Below, piece by piece: positions 1 to 7,789 of a stretch of DNA of 64,000 nucleotides (the stretch's first letter is position 1; each line of letters begins with the position of its first letter). Source of the stretch: an uncultured Treponema sp. Lineage in GTDB: Bacteria; Spirochaetota; Spirochaetia; Treponematales; Treponemataceae. The position numbers were made by a program, and so were the translations under genes. Location of the stretch: contig CASGDA010000006.1 of the NCBI GenBank assembly GCA_949300145.1, positions 186,001-250,000 on the forward strand, written 5' to 3'. A model generated the notes under the pieces. The model saw nothing but the letters and a program-made list of their open reading frames with translations. It was not told where the DNA came from and made no database searches.

Positions 1-92
1 AATAAGGCCCCACGCCTTTCACGGCGGATTTTGTCTGCGGTTGTTTCCGGTTGTCTGGAATTAAAGGAAGATATTCCGGAAAAACATGTAAT

Positions 93-1616
93 ATGTCCTC
101 TAAGCTTGACAAAGACGAAACTTCTTCCGAAAATAGAAAAATGAAACGAAAACAAATATGGTTCGGAGCGGCCGCTTTTTCGGCGGCGCTTCTCCTCTTT
201 TTCATGATAACGCCGGCGCTTTCCGCATCCGGTTCCCCGCAGCAAAAAAACTCTGCAAGCGCTGAAACTGCCAGATACCTTCAGCTTTTTGACTACGTAT
301 TCTCCTATGTACAGGATCATTACGTCGATGAAGTCGATCCCAAGGTTTTGTACGAGGGGGCCCTCCGGGGAATGCTGGAAAATCTGGAGGATCCGTACAC
401 AGCTTACATTGACAGCGAAAGCGCAGTAAAAACAAGCCTCAATGACACCACACAGGGTTCTTTCGGAGGCGTGGGGCTTTCAATCATGAAGCCGTTCATA
501 TCCACTCCGGAGGAACCTGCCTATGTGGAGGTCGCTTCACCGATTGAAGGAACGCCGGGACAAAAAGCGGGGATACAGCCCGGAGACCTCATAATAAAAA
601 TCAACGACATAAATACAGCGGATATAACTATGGAGGAAGTGCTTTCCCATCTCCGCGGTCCCGCCGGAACTGACGTGAATCTTATAATCCGCCGGGGCAA
701 GACCATGGAATTCCCGGTAACACTCACCAGGGCCATTATCGAAGTCCCCACCGTGAAATACGCGATGATGGAAAACGGAACCGGATATCTGCGGATTGTT
801 GAATTCACACCGCTCACCCCGGACAAGGTTCAGGAAGCGCTGGATTCCTTCACGCAGGCAGGCTACTCAAAACTCATAATAGACCTGAGGAACAATCCGG
901 GAGGCCTTATCACCAGCGTCATCAATGTCGCCGACAAATTCATTGAAACCGGCGTAATTGTATCAACCCGTTCCCGGATTCCCTACGAAAACAGGGAATT
1001 CTCGGCTTCAGGCGCAACGACAGAGGTAAGCCCGTCGATTCCGATAGTCGTTCTTATAAATAAGGGGTCCGCCAGCGCATCGGAAATCCTTGCGGGGGCA
1101 TTGAAGGATCACAAACGGGCTTACCTTGTGGGGGAAACAACCTACGGCAAAGGTTCCGTCCAGCAGGTTCTGGACCTGCTCAACAACGACATGATGAAAA
1201 TCACCATCGCCAGATATTACACCCCCAGCGGGGCGAATATCGACAAACAGGGAATTCCGCCGGATATGCAGGTGTCTTTCCACGAGCTTACAGAAGATGA
1301 AGAAAAGGCTCTGTCGGAACTTTTCAATACAACAAAAATAGCGGACTTTGTGGAAAAAAATCCTGATTTGACCTCGCAGGATGCGGAAAAATTCGCCGGG
1401 GAATTATACAAAGAATATCCGGTTGAGAAGCGGATCCTGAAAAGACTTGTGATGCAGGAATATTACCGGACACACACCCAGCCCCTGTATGACCTTGAAT
1501 ACGATATACAGCTGAAAGCGGCCGTTGACCTTTTAAACAATGAAAACGTCAACAGCCTGACAGCTTCGACAAAGACTGTCCAGGAGCTGCAGGAAAAAGA
1601 GCCGGAATCAAAATGA
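93..1616 (+). CDS. ctpA: S41 carboxy-terminal processing protease (CtpA/Prc)
   Basis: Serine protease of the tail-specific family, expected in the cell envelope. An N-terminal hydrophobic segment (MKRKQIWF then a run of A/L/F) is a signal peptide or membrane anchor. A PDZ domain follows (FGGVGLSI to about VTLTRAI), then the S41 catalytic domain with GSASASE (nucleophile serine) and GKGSVQ (general-base lysine). I chose the ATG at 93. An in-frame TTG at 51 would add 14 residues without a ribosome binding site, and an ATG at 141 begins exactly at the signal peptide, so the true start is uncertain. Its stop overlaps the next gene, so the two are probably co-transcribed. Confidence 0.9.
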   Translation: MSSKLDKDETSSENRKMKRKQIWFGAAAFSAALLLFFMITPALSASGSPQQKNSASAETARYLQLFDYVFSYVQDHYVDEVDPKVLYEGALRGMLENLEDPYTAYIDSESAVKTSLNDTTQGSFGGVGLSIMKPFISTPEEPAYVEVASPIEGTPGQKAGIQPGDLIIKINDINTADITMEEVLSHLRGPAGTDVNLIIRRGKTMEFPVTLTRAIIEVPTVKYAMMENGTGYLRIVEFTPLTPDKVQEALDSFTQAGYSKLIIDLRNNPGGLITSVINVADKFIETGVIVSTRSRIPYENREFSASGATTEVSPSIPIVVLINKGSASASEILAGALKDHKRAYLVGETTYGKGSVQQVLDLLNNDMMKITIARYYTPSGANIDKQGIPPDMQVSFHELTEDEEKALSELFNTTKIADFVEKNPDLTSQDAEKFAGELYKEYPVEKRILKRLVMQEYYRTHTQPLYDLEYDIQLKAAVDLLNNENVNSLTASTKTVQELQEKEPESK

Positions 1617-2410
1617 AGCAATTCATTTCATCCGTATTCCCGGATAAAACCGGAAATATAAACCTTTCCGGAAAAGACTTCCACTATTTGGTGGAAGTCA
1701 GACGGGAAACGGAAGGCACGGTCATACAGGTACGGCTCCCCGACGGAAACTTATTCCCTTTTAAAATCGGAAGAATCGACAGGGATAAAAAAAACGTATG
1801 CCTGTCCAAGGAAGCCTCTTCCCCGGAGGATTCCGCCGCAGACAACGCAAACATGTTTCCCAGGATAATTCTTTTCCAATGGATTCTGAAAAGCCACGGG
1901 ATGGATTTGGTTATCAGACAGGCGGTTGAAACAGGAGTGGAAGCCGTAATCCCCGTAGCCGGCGAAAACTGCGTGCCCTCCGTAAAACCCGAAGAAAGGA
2001 ACAGCCGCTGGGAACGAATAGTGCGCGAAGCCCGGCAGCAAAGCGGTTCTCCGGTCGCGTCCCGGATACAACCCGCCGTTTCCCCGTCCGGTATACCGGA
2101 GCTTCTGGGCGCGCTGCAACCGGAGGAAACCCTGAAACTCATGCTGAGTGAAATCCCCGGTGAAAGCGGAACAATCCACGAAAGCATAGGCGGATTCTGC
2201 AAAAAGAACGGCGGGATAAAGACTGTTGTCCTCGCCGTAGGACCGGAGGGCGGAATGAGCCGGAAAGAAGCAGGGGATTTGATTTCCGCAGGATTTGAAA
2301 AAATCCATTTTAATACAAATGTACTCCGGGCAGAAACGGCGGCATTATACGGACTGGCTGCCGTACAAAATTCCATGATGGAGATATCAAAGTGGCAGTT
2401 GAAAGAATAA
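1613..2410 (+). CDS. rsmE: 16S rRNA m3U1498 methyltransferase RsmE
   Basis: SAM-dependent N3-methylation of U1498 in 16S rRNA, a cytoplasmic ribosome-maturation enzyme. The 265-aa length fits the family. The C-terminal SPOUT signature is clear: AVGPEGGMSRKEA followed by LRAETAALYGLAAVQ, the trefoil-knot SAM site. The N-terminal PUA-like part begins with FISSVFPDKTGNINLSGKD. The ATG overlaps the end of ctpA by four bases and the 3' end overlaps the next gene, so ctpA-rsmE-wecG looks like one transcript. Confidence 0.92.
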   Translation: MKQFISSVFPDKTGNINLSGKDFHYLVEVRRETEGTVIQVRLPDGNLFPFKIGRIDRDKKNVCLSKEASSPEDSAADNANMFPRIILFQWILKSHGMDLVIRQAVETGVEAVIPVAGENCVPSVKPEERNSRWERIVREARQQSGSPVASRIQPAVSPSGIPELLGALQPEETLKLMLSEIPGESGTIHESIGGFCKKNGGIKTVVLAVGPEGGMSRKEAGDLISAGFEKIHFNTNVLRAETAALYGLAAVQNSMMEISKWQLKE

Positions 2411-3144
2411 AATTCCTGGGGCTTTTTCTGGACATCCTCAGGCAGGAAGACATTGACGGAACGATTATGAAACTGCTTGAGGAAAAAACAGACGGGCCGA
2501 AACATATAATGCTTGTAACTATCTGGGATGTTCTGCGCGCGAAATACAACAGCGAATTCCGTGCGATGCTGGAGAACGCCACGCTGATTATTCCTGTTTC
2601 AAAATCACTTGTGAAAGGGGCTGTCTTTCTTAAAAAGAATGCTCCCGTCAGATACGAACCCTTCGCTTTTATAATTTCTGTAATGGGGATTCTGGAAAAA
2701 TACCTTAAAAGCGTTTATTTTTTCGGCGGAAGGAATCTGAGTCTGCAACAAGCCGAAAAAAACACGCATTCAACATTTCCCAATCTGCGCATTGTCGGAC
2801 GGATATCCGGGTTTTATCCGCGTCATATGGAAAAAAATATAAAGACAGCGATTGTGAAGGCATCCCCGTCTCTGGTCATTGTCGGCAACGGAGTTCCGGG
2901 AAAACAGAGATGGATTTACCGCAACAGGAAACAACTCCACAGCGGATTGTTTTTGTGGGACAACTCGATTATTGACATTTTCTCTGAAAGAAAAAAGCGC
3001 GTGTCCCCCGCCCTTTTCAACGCCGGGCTGGAATATCTGCCGCAGATTATAAAGAACCCTCTTCGGATTTTCAAATTCTTTCTGTTCATCTGGTATAATA
3101 TTCTGCTTCTGTTCTACCGTTTATTCAAGGCCGAGGACAACTGA
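2392..3144 (+). CDS. WecG/TagA/CpsF-family glycosyltransferase
   Basis: GT26-family enzyme. Known members transfer N-acetylmannosamine or a related sugar onto an undecaprenyl-linked acceptor at the inner face of the membrane. Recognisable elements are LIIPVSKSLVKGA near residue 65, VYFFGGRN near 107, GRISGFYP near 133 and VIVGNGVPGKQRWI near 165. The C terminus is basic and hydrophobic (PLRIFKFFLFIWYN), consistent with membrane association. It starts with GTG at 2392, preceded by GGAG eight bases upstream and inside rsmE. The sugar and acceptor cannot be told from sequence. No other glycan genes lie nearby. Confidence 0.8.
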   Translation: MAVERIKFLGLFLDILRQEDIDGTIMKLLEEKTDGPKHIMLVTIWDVLRAKYNSEFRAMLENATLIIPVSKSLVKGAVFLKKNAPVRYEPFAFIISVMGILEKYLKSVYFFGGRNLSLQQAEKNTHSTFPNLRIVGRISGFYPRHMEKNIKTAIVKASPSLVIVGNGVPGKQRWIYRNRKQLHSGLFLWDNSIIDIFSERKKRVSPALFNAGLEYLPQIIKNPLRIFKFFLFIWYNILLLFYRLFKAEDN

Positions 3145-3151
3145 AATCCGG

Positions 3152-3892
3152 TCAGTCTCCGGAAACAGGGGGATTCTTTATATAGGAAATTTTGTGGAAC
3201 AGCTTTTCCAGCCGTCTCAATTCTTTTTCGGACAGCACAGCCCGGGCAAAGATTTCTTCCAGAAACCTGGCGTTATCTTCACCTCCCGCGTATTTATAAA
3301 GCCCGATGCGCTTTATATCCTCCGCCATTCCCGCCACAGCTGTTTTCAGCCGGGAAAGAGGAACCGGTTCATACCCACGCGGAACAGAGTCAAAATCCCG
3401 GGATAAAACATAAAGAATGACCTGCACTGCATGGGAAAGATTGAGCGACCCGAAATCCGGACTTGTGGGGATCGAAACCGAAAGAGAGCAGACATCCAGC
3501 TCTTCGTCTGTCAGCCCTGTACGCTCATTACCGAAAACAACTGCGACCTTGGCTCCTGAAGCGGAAGCTTTTATGTTTGAAGAAAACTGTTCCGGAGTGA
3601 GCCCGAAGGCTTTACGGCGCTTGCCCTTCCTTCTGGTTGTTCCCGCCGCAACGGAACAGTCTGAAACAGCCGCCTCCAGACCGGAAACATCCGGCGGAAA
3701 AAAAGAAGCTTTCTCCCATATATCAAACGCGCCAAGGGCAAGGGTTTTCACCTGGACTTCATCAAAGTCTTCTTTTTTCCCGACAATGCGTAAATCGGAA
3801 AAGCCCATGTTTTTCATGGCTCTGCACACAGAACCTACATTCCGGCTTTCCTCAGGACGGCAAAGAACAACGGCACAAGATAATTCTTTCAT
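3152..3892 (-). CDS. TrmJ-like tRNA/rRNA 2'-O-methyltransferase (SpoU family)
   Basis: SPOUT-class RNA ribose methyltransferase. The N terminus VVLCRPEESRNVGSVCRAMKN carries the Asn-Val-Gly motif 1, and VVFGNERTGLTDEEL with GSLNLSHAVQV are motifs 2 and 3, most like TrmJ (tRNA position 32). At 246 aa it is normal for the family. An in-frame GTG lies just before the ATG. I prefer the ATG at 3892 because a TTGACA/GAAAAT promoter places the transcript start next to it. It converges on the wecG-like gene with a gap of only seven bases. Confidence 0.85.
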   Translation of the reverse strand: MKELSCAVVLCRPEESRNVGSVCRAMKNMGFSDLRIVGKKEDFDEVQVKTLALGAFDIWEKASFFPPDVSGLEAAVSDCSVAAGTTRRKGKRRKAFGLTPEQFSSNIKASASGAKVAVVFGNERTGLTDEELDVCSLSVSIPTSPDFGSLNLSHAVQVILYVLSRDFDSVPRGYEPVPLSRLKTAVAGMAEDIKRIGLYKYAGGEDNARFLEEIFARAVLSEKELRRLEKLFHKISYIKNPPVSGD

Positions 3893-3899
3893 CACTGTT

Positions 3900-3927
3900 A
3901 TTTTCTTTTTTCAGCTTGTTATGTCAA
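3900..3927 (-). promoter_or_regulatory. Promoter of the TrmJ-like gene
   Basis: Minus strand: TTGACA (3922-3927), 16-bp spacer, GAAAAT (3900-3905), then seven bases to the ATG. No Shine-Dalgarno lies between, so the message should be nearly leaderless. Its -35 is back to back with the -35 of the divergent SDR promoter. Confidence 0.45.
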
Positions 3928-3944
3928 TAGGAAAAATATATAAT
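3916..3944 (+). promoter_or_regulatory. Promoter of the SDR gene (leaderless)
   Basis: TTGTTA (3916-3921), 17-bp spacer, TATAAT (3939-3944), then eight bases (ccctgcct) to the GTG start. There is no Shine-Dalgarno, so transcription should begin at or next to the start codon. Confidence 0.6.
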
Positions 3945-3952
3945 CCCTGCCT

Positions 3953-4711
3953 GTGGAAACAATTTCTGTAAACGGAATCTTCAGCGGTAAAAAAATCCTG
4001 ATTGCCGGCGGTACCGGTGGAATCGGAGCGGCTTTAACCGCCAGACTTCTGCCTTCAGGAGGGGAAATCACCGTTATAGGAAGGCACAACCCATTCAGCG
4101 GAGACACCGGACGGCGGACCCCGGACAGACAGGGAAGCCGCCGGTTCCTTCCCATAAATCTGGACAGCCGAGAATGCCTTCCGGAATTGGAAAAGGAAGC
4201 GGAAAACACGGACATCCTTTGTGTAGCCAGGGGGGCATTCCTCCAGAAACCCCTGCACGAAACATCGCCGGAAGAATGGGAAGCAGCGGTTTTTTCAAAC
4301 CTTGTCATGCCGGGGGCGGCGGTCTCCTCGGCCCTTAAAAACATGAAAGATAAAGGATGGGGCAGAATTCTTCTTTTCGGCGGAACCCGGACAGACAGAA
4401 TAAGAGGATTCGCAACAAACGCCGCCTACGGCGCGGCAAAAACCGGAATTTCTTCCCTTATACGCTCAGTAGCCGAAACCTATGCCCCCTACGGCATAAG
4501 CTGCTGCGGAATATGCCCGGGATTCACGGAAACGGAATATGTCCCGGAAGAACAAAAAAAACGGCTCGCAGAAAAAATCCCCGGCGGAAAACTCATATCT
4601 CCAGATAAAATAGCCGACATCGCGGTGCTGCTTCTGACAAATTTTGAGCTTAACGGTAGTATAATTACACCGGATTGCGGGTGGACACCTTGTAAAATTA
4701 ATTTTTTCTGA
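3953..4711 (+). CDS. Short-chain dehydrogenase/reductase (SDR)
   Basis: NAD(P)-dependent oxidoreductase with a Rossmann fold. The cofactor loop reads AGGTGGIG near residue 20 and the catalytic YxxxK is YGAAK, followed by the classical ICPGFTETE stretch. At 252 aa it is typical of the classical SDR family. The substrate cannot be inferred, as it resembles neither FabG nor sugar SDRs closely. The start is GTG at 3953, supported by a promoter whose -10 box ends eight bases upstream. The stop codon overlaps the promoter spacer of the STAS gene downstream. Confidence 0.78.
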   Translation: METISVNGIFSGKKILIAGGTGGIGAALTARLLPSGGEITVIGRHNPFSGDTGRRTPDRQGSRRFLPINLDSRECLPELEKEAENTDILCVARGAFLQKPLHETSPEEWEAAVFSNLVMPGAAVSSALKNMKDKGWGRILLFGGTRTDRIRGFATNAAYGAAKTGISSLIRSVAETYAPYGISCCGICPGFTETEYVPEEQKKRLAEKIPGGKLISPDKIADIAVLLLTNFELNGSIITPDCGWTPCKINFF

Positions 4712-4717
4712 TATACT
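4690..4717 (+). promoter_or_regulatory. Promoter of the STAS gene
   Basis: TTGTAA (4690-4695), 16-bp spacer, TATACT (4712-4717). Here a true leader follows, with AAAGGG just before the ATG at 4752, unlike the leaderless neighbours. Confidence 0.45.
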
Positions 4718-4751
4718 TATTATGATGTGATCAAGGTGTTAGGAAAAAGGG

Positions 4752-5303
4752 ATGAATAATAACAGTATTGTACCCGGATTTGACGATGAAAAAGACGACA
4801 GCCTGAAAATCAGGTTGGAGAAAATTGAAGAGATCCCGAACTGTATTGCTCTGTATCTTAACGGATATATAGACACATATAATTCAAGCTTTTTTCAAAA
4901 ACGGGTTGCGCGGGTTGTAGAAACCGGATTCCACCGGCTTATTTTTAACTGTTCCGCACTTAATTATGTTTCTTCCATGGGCATAGGCTCCTTCACTGTT
5001 TTTCTGAAAACGGTGAAACCGAAGGGAGGGGACATTGTCCTGCTGGAAATACAGCCGAAAGTATACGAGGTTTTCCAGCTGCTGGGTTTCTCCCAGTTTT
5101 TCACCGTGAAAGATTCGATTGAGGAGGCCATCCTCTTTTTCAAAGACGTAAAGGAAGAAACTGTAAAAGAAATTTTCCCGAAAATATTTTCCTGCCCGGT
5201 TTGTTCCAAGAAACTGAAGGCCACAAAATCAGGCCGTTTCAGATGTTCCGAATGCAAAACAATCCTTGCGATAGACAACAGCGGACAGATATTTTTAGGG
5301 TGA
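4752..5303 (+). CDS. STAS-domain protein with C-terminal zinc ribbon
   Basis: Residues about 15-120 form a STAS domain of the anti-sigma-factor-antagonist type (LYLNGYIDTYNSSFFQKR, then LNYVSSMGIGSF, where a phosphorylatable Ser normally sits). A short linker leads to CPVCSKKL and FRCSECKTIL, two CxxC knuckles forming a zinc ribbon. RsbV-like proteins bind anti-sigma kinases, and the ribbon suggests an extra binding or oligomerisation role, but this is inference. The ATG has AAAGGG upstream. The next gene starts ten bases later and is likely co-transcribed. Confidence 0.75.
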   Translation: MNNNSIVPGFDDEKDDSLKIRLEKIEEIPNCIALYLNGYIDTYNSSFFQKRVARVVETGFHRLIFNCSALNYVSSMGIGSFTVFLKTVKPKGGDIVLLEIQPKVYEVFQLLGFSQFFTVKDSIEEAILFFKDVKEETVKEIFPKIFSCPVCSKKLKATKSGRFRCSECKTILAIDNSGQIFLG

Positions 5304-5312
5304 CCCCGGAAA

Positions 5313-6218
5313 ATGTTCCCTCTGAAAAAACTGAAAGAACTTGAACCCGGCCAAAGGCGGAGAAAACTCATCCTAATGCTGACAGAATTTGAAAGGATTC
5401 TCAGGGCACGGACGAGCAGACTGTTTCTGGGCGGCGGAATATCCTCCGCGTCAATTTCGGCGGACGGAACTTTTACGGACGGGGATTTGCTCAGCCTGTA
5501 CAGGTTTGTAATTGAAGATCCTAAACTCCACGGCGAAGATTTATCAGTTTGCGCAGGGCTTGCAAAACTCCTGGAAGAGAATCATCAATCCGCCTCCGGC
5601 AACCACGGTGAAGGACCTGTAGTCCAGCTCCGGCTGTGCAACCTGATGCGGAATATACTGATGAGGGCTGCGGGCACTTTCCCGGCGGAATGGGATTTAA
5701 TACACCCAGAAAGTTCAAACCGCGGGGATTTTCATGACAGCGCAATCCCGGACAGTACACCACGGCAGAGGCCTTTTTATCCCGGAGTTTTTGCTTTTGC
5801 GGAAGACATCCGCTCACCCTTCAACGTCGGTTCAATTTTCAGGACGGCGGAAGCTTTCGGCGCGGAAAAACTGTTCCTGTCCCCCGGCTGTGCTCCGGCG
5901 GAACACCCCAGAGCCAGACGCTCCGCCATGGGATGCGTGGACTACATGGAATGGGAGAAAATCCCCATGCGGGATTTACCGGCGGGGCTTCCTGTCTTTG
6001 CCCTGGAAACAGGTGGAACTCCCATAGAGGAATTTTCCTTCCCGGAAAAAGGAATAGTGGTGATAGGCTCTGAAGAACTCGGCGTAAGCCCGGAAGCCCT
6101 TGATATGGCGGAAAGCAGGGTTTCCATTCCGATGAAAGGAATCAAGGCTTCATTAAATGTAGGCGTCGCTTTCGGAATCCTTATGGAAGCGTGGACAAGA
6201 AGTTTGCGTAAACAATAA
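5313..6218 (+). CDS. TrmH-family RNA ribose methyltransferase
   Basis: SpoU-class SAM-dependent 2'-O-methyltransferase. The catalytic half begins near residue 150 with EDIRSPFNVGSIFRTAEAFG, followed by VVIGSEELGVSPEAL and VSIPMKGIKASLNVGVAFG, the three SpoU motifs. The first 140 residues are an unfamiliar helical extension (DGDLLSLYRFVIEDPKLHG), possibly for RNA recognition. Whether tRNA or rRNA is the target cannot be told. It converges on the HDOD gene with a 12-base gap. Confidence 0.82.
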   Translation: MFPLKKLKELEPGQRRRKLILMLTEFERILRARTSRLFLGGGISSASISADGTFTDGDLLSLYRFVIEDPKLHGEDLSVCAGLAKLLEENHQSASGNHGEGPVVQLRLCNLMRNILMRAAGTFPAEWDLIHPESSNRGDFHDSAIPDSTPRQRPFYPGVFAFAEDIRSPFNVGSIFRTAEAFGAEKLFLSPGCAPAEHPRARRSAMGCVDYMEWEKIPMRDLPAGLPVFALETGGTPIEEFSFPEKGIVVIGSEELGVSPEALDMAESRVSIPMKGIKASLNVGVAFGILMEAWTRSLRKQ

Positions 6219-6230
6219 CACCATGAAACG

Positions 6231-7718
6231 TTAATCCGCGTCAAAGGATTTTTCAAGACCTCCGCATAAATTCTGAAAGGCCTCTTCCGAATCAATGTTG
6301 AACATACCCAGAAAATCCGGAGGAATCTGATAGTATTCTATGGATTGATCCAGATAATGAACCATCATGTCAGCGAAAGAAACAGTCGAAACAAGCTCTT
6401 TGTACTGTTCAGGAGAATCCACAAAATCATGGTGGTAACGGATTGCAGTTACAATTGATTCGGGGAAATTCCACTTTTCCGCCAGAACAGCCCCTATTTC
6501 CGGATGGTTTATTTCAGAGACAACCATATTGAAAACGGTGTCGGGAATGCGGTGGATTTCCTTAATTTTGAGAATCTTGTTGTGTAGTTCAGGATCAGGA
6601 TATACAAGGGTAAGAACAATTTTACCCAGGTCATGCAAAAGACCGCACACATATGCGTTGTCAGCTACAGCCTGCCTGCGCAGGTTGCTCTTTGCCAGTC
6701 TGCAGGCAAAAAAAGCCACTTTATAGGAATGCGCCCAAAGCCGGGCCTGTTCCTCAGAGGAGTTCCCTAAAATTTTGACGGCTCCGATTGAATAAAGCAG
6801 ATTCTTTATCCCGCGCAATCCGACGAGCATTACCGCCTCGGATATGTTTATAACCCTCTGCGGGAGGGAAAAAGCGGCGGAATTTACCAGTTTAAGCAGG
6901 TTTGCGGTCAAAGCAACATCATTACTTATGTTGTCCGCAATTTCTGAAAGATTGGACTCCGGATCGTTAAGGAGCTTTTCTATCCGTAAAATATTCTCAG
7001 GGAACCTTGGAATCGATTCAATATAATCCGCTATCTGATTGCTGTATTCGTGCAGGTGGCTGTAACCCATTGTCGTAAGCGGAATAACTATGCGCATAAT
7101 GGTCTCGCCGTTTTCCACAAGCACATAAAAGTTATCCGCCGGAACACCGATTTTCTGGAGCATCAAACTTGAAATAATCAAACCGAGTCCGGCGCCTTCC
7201 GTTTCATCAAAAATTTTGGGGAGAACCTCTTCCAACGAAGTGTACTGCTTGGAACGGGCTATTTTATCAAAAATGCGCTTGAATTCAAATTTATTCAATT
7301 CGGAGTTGTTCCGAACCTCAAGAAGAATATTATCCCCCTGATAGTGAAGAATGATTTTTATATACAGGCCGGCGTCTTTCTGCATTTGCAGATAATGCTG
7401 GATATTCAAAATGGTATCCGACTTAAAAAACTTCATGCCGAGCTCATAATCCTGCTTGTTATTTATATCAAGATTCTTTTCCGTAAAATAAACCCGCTTG
7501 GTGTTGGCTTTTTTTGCGTTGAGAGCCAATTCATTTATTATGTAAACCAGAAAATCTTTCATCTCCAGATGGTGCAGCTCTTTCAGGAATTCAGAAACCA
7601 CTGAATCAATGTACAACTCCACTCCCTTTGGGAAAGTGAAGGTTGTCACTGAAAGAGGAAGCCCCATGCGTATCGCGGTGGATATTTTATCGACATCAAC
7701 GAGATTTTTCTGTTCCAT
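6231..7718 (-). CDS. GHKL ATPase-like / HDOD signalling fusion protein
   Basis: The N-terminal 230 residues resemble a histidine-kinase-type ATPase: an N-box-like INELALNAKKAN near residue 65 and a G-box-like EGAGLGLIISSL near 170. No phospho-acceptor His domain is seen. From about 235 it is an HDOD domain (RFPENILRIEKLLNDPES, VGLRGIKNLLYSIGA, CGLLHDLGKIVL, INHPEIGAVLAEKW) retaining HD-type residues. HDOD proteins act in bacterial signalling and motility, and a GHKL partner domain is unusual. No strong ribosome binding site or promoter is visible at the ATG. Single gene between convergent and tandem neighbours. Confidence 0.75.
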   Translation of the reverse strand: MEQKNLVDVDKISTAIRMGLPLSVTTFTFPKGVELYIDSVVSEFLKELHHLEMKDFLVYIINELALNAKKANTKRVYFTEKNLDINNKQDYELGMKFFKSDTILNIQHYLQMQKDAGLYIKIILHYQGDNILLEVRNNSELNKFEFKRIFDKIARSKQYTSLEEVLPKIFDETEGAGLGLIISSLMLQKIGVPADNFYVLVENGETIMRIVIPLTTMGYSHLHEYSNQIADYIESIPRFPENILRIEKLLNDPESNLSEIADNISNDVALTANLLKLVNSAAFSLPQRVINISEAVMLVGLRGIKNLLYSIGAVKILGNSSEEQARLWAHSYKVAFFACRLAKSNLRRQAVADNAYVCGLLHDLGKIVLTLVYPDPELHNKILKIKEIHRIPDTVFNMVVSEINHPEIGAVLAEKWNFPESIVTAIRYHHDFVDSPEQYKELVSTVSFADMMVHYLDQSIEYYQIPPDFLGMFNIDSEEAFQNLCGGLEKSFDAD

Positions 7719-7789
7719 AAATTATGGTAAAAGTTTAACACTGAATAGCAAGGTTTTCAACAAAAGCTTTCAATAAACGGCATGAAAAT

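Noticed and set aside
1684-2505. Long antisense reading frame opposite rsmE
   Set aside because: It mirrors a well-recognised gene, has no start signals and shows no family resemblance.
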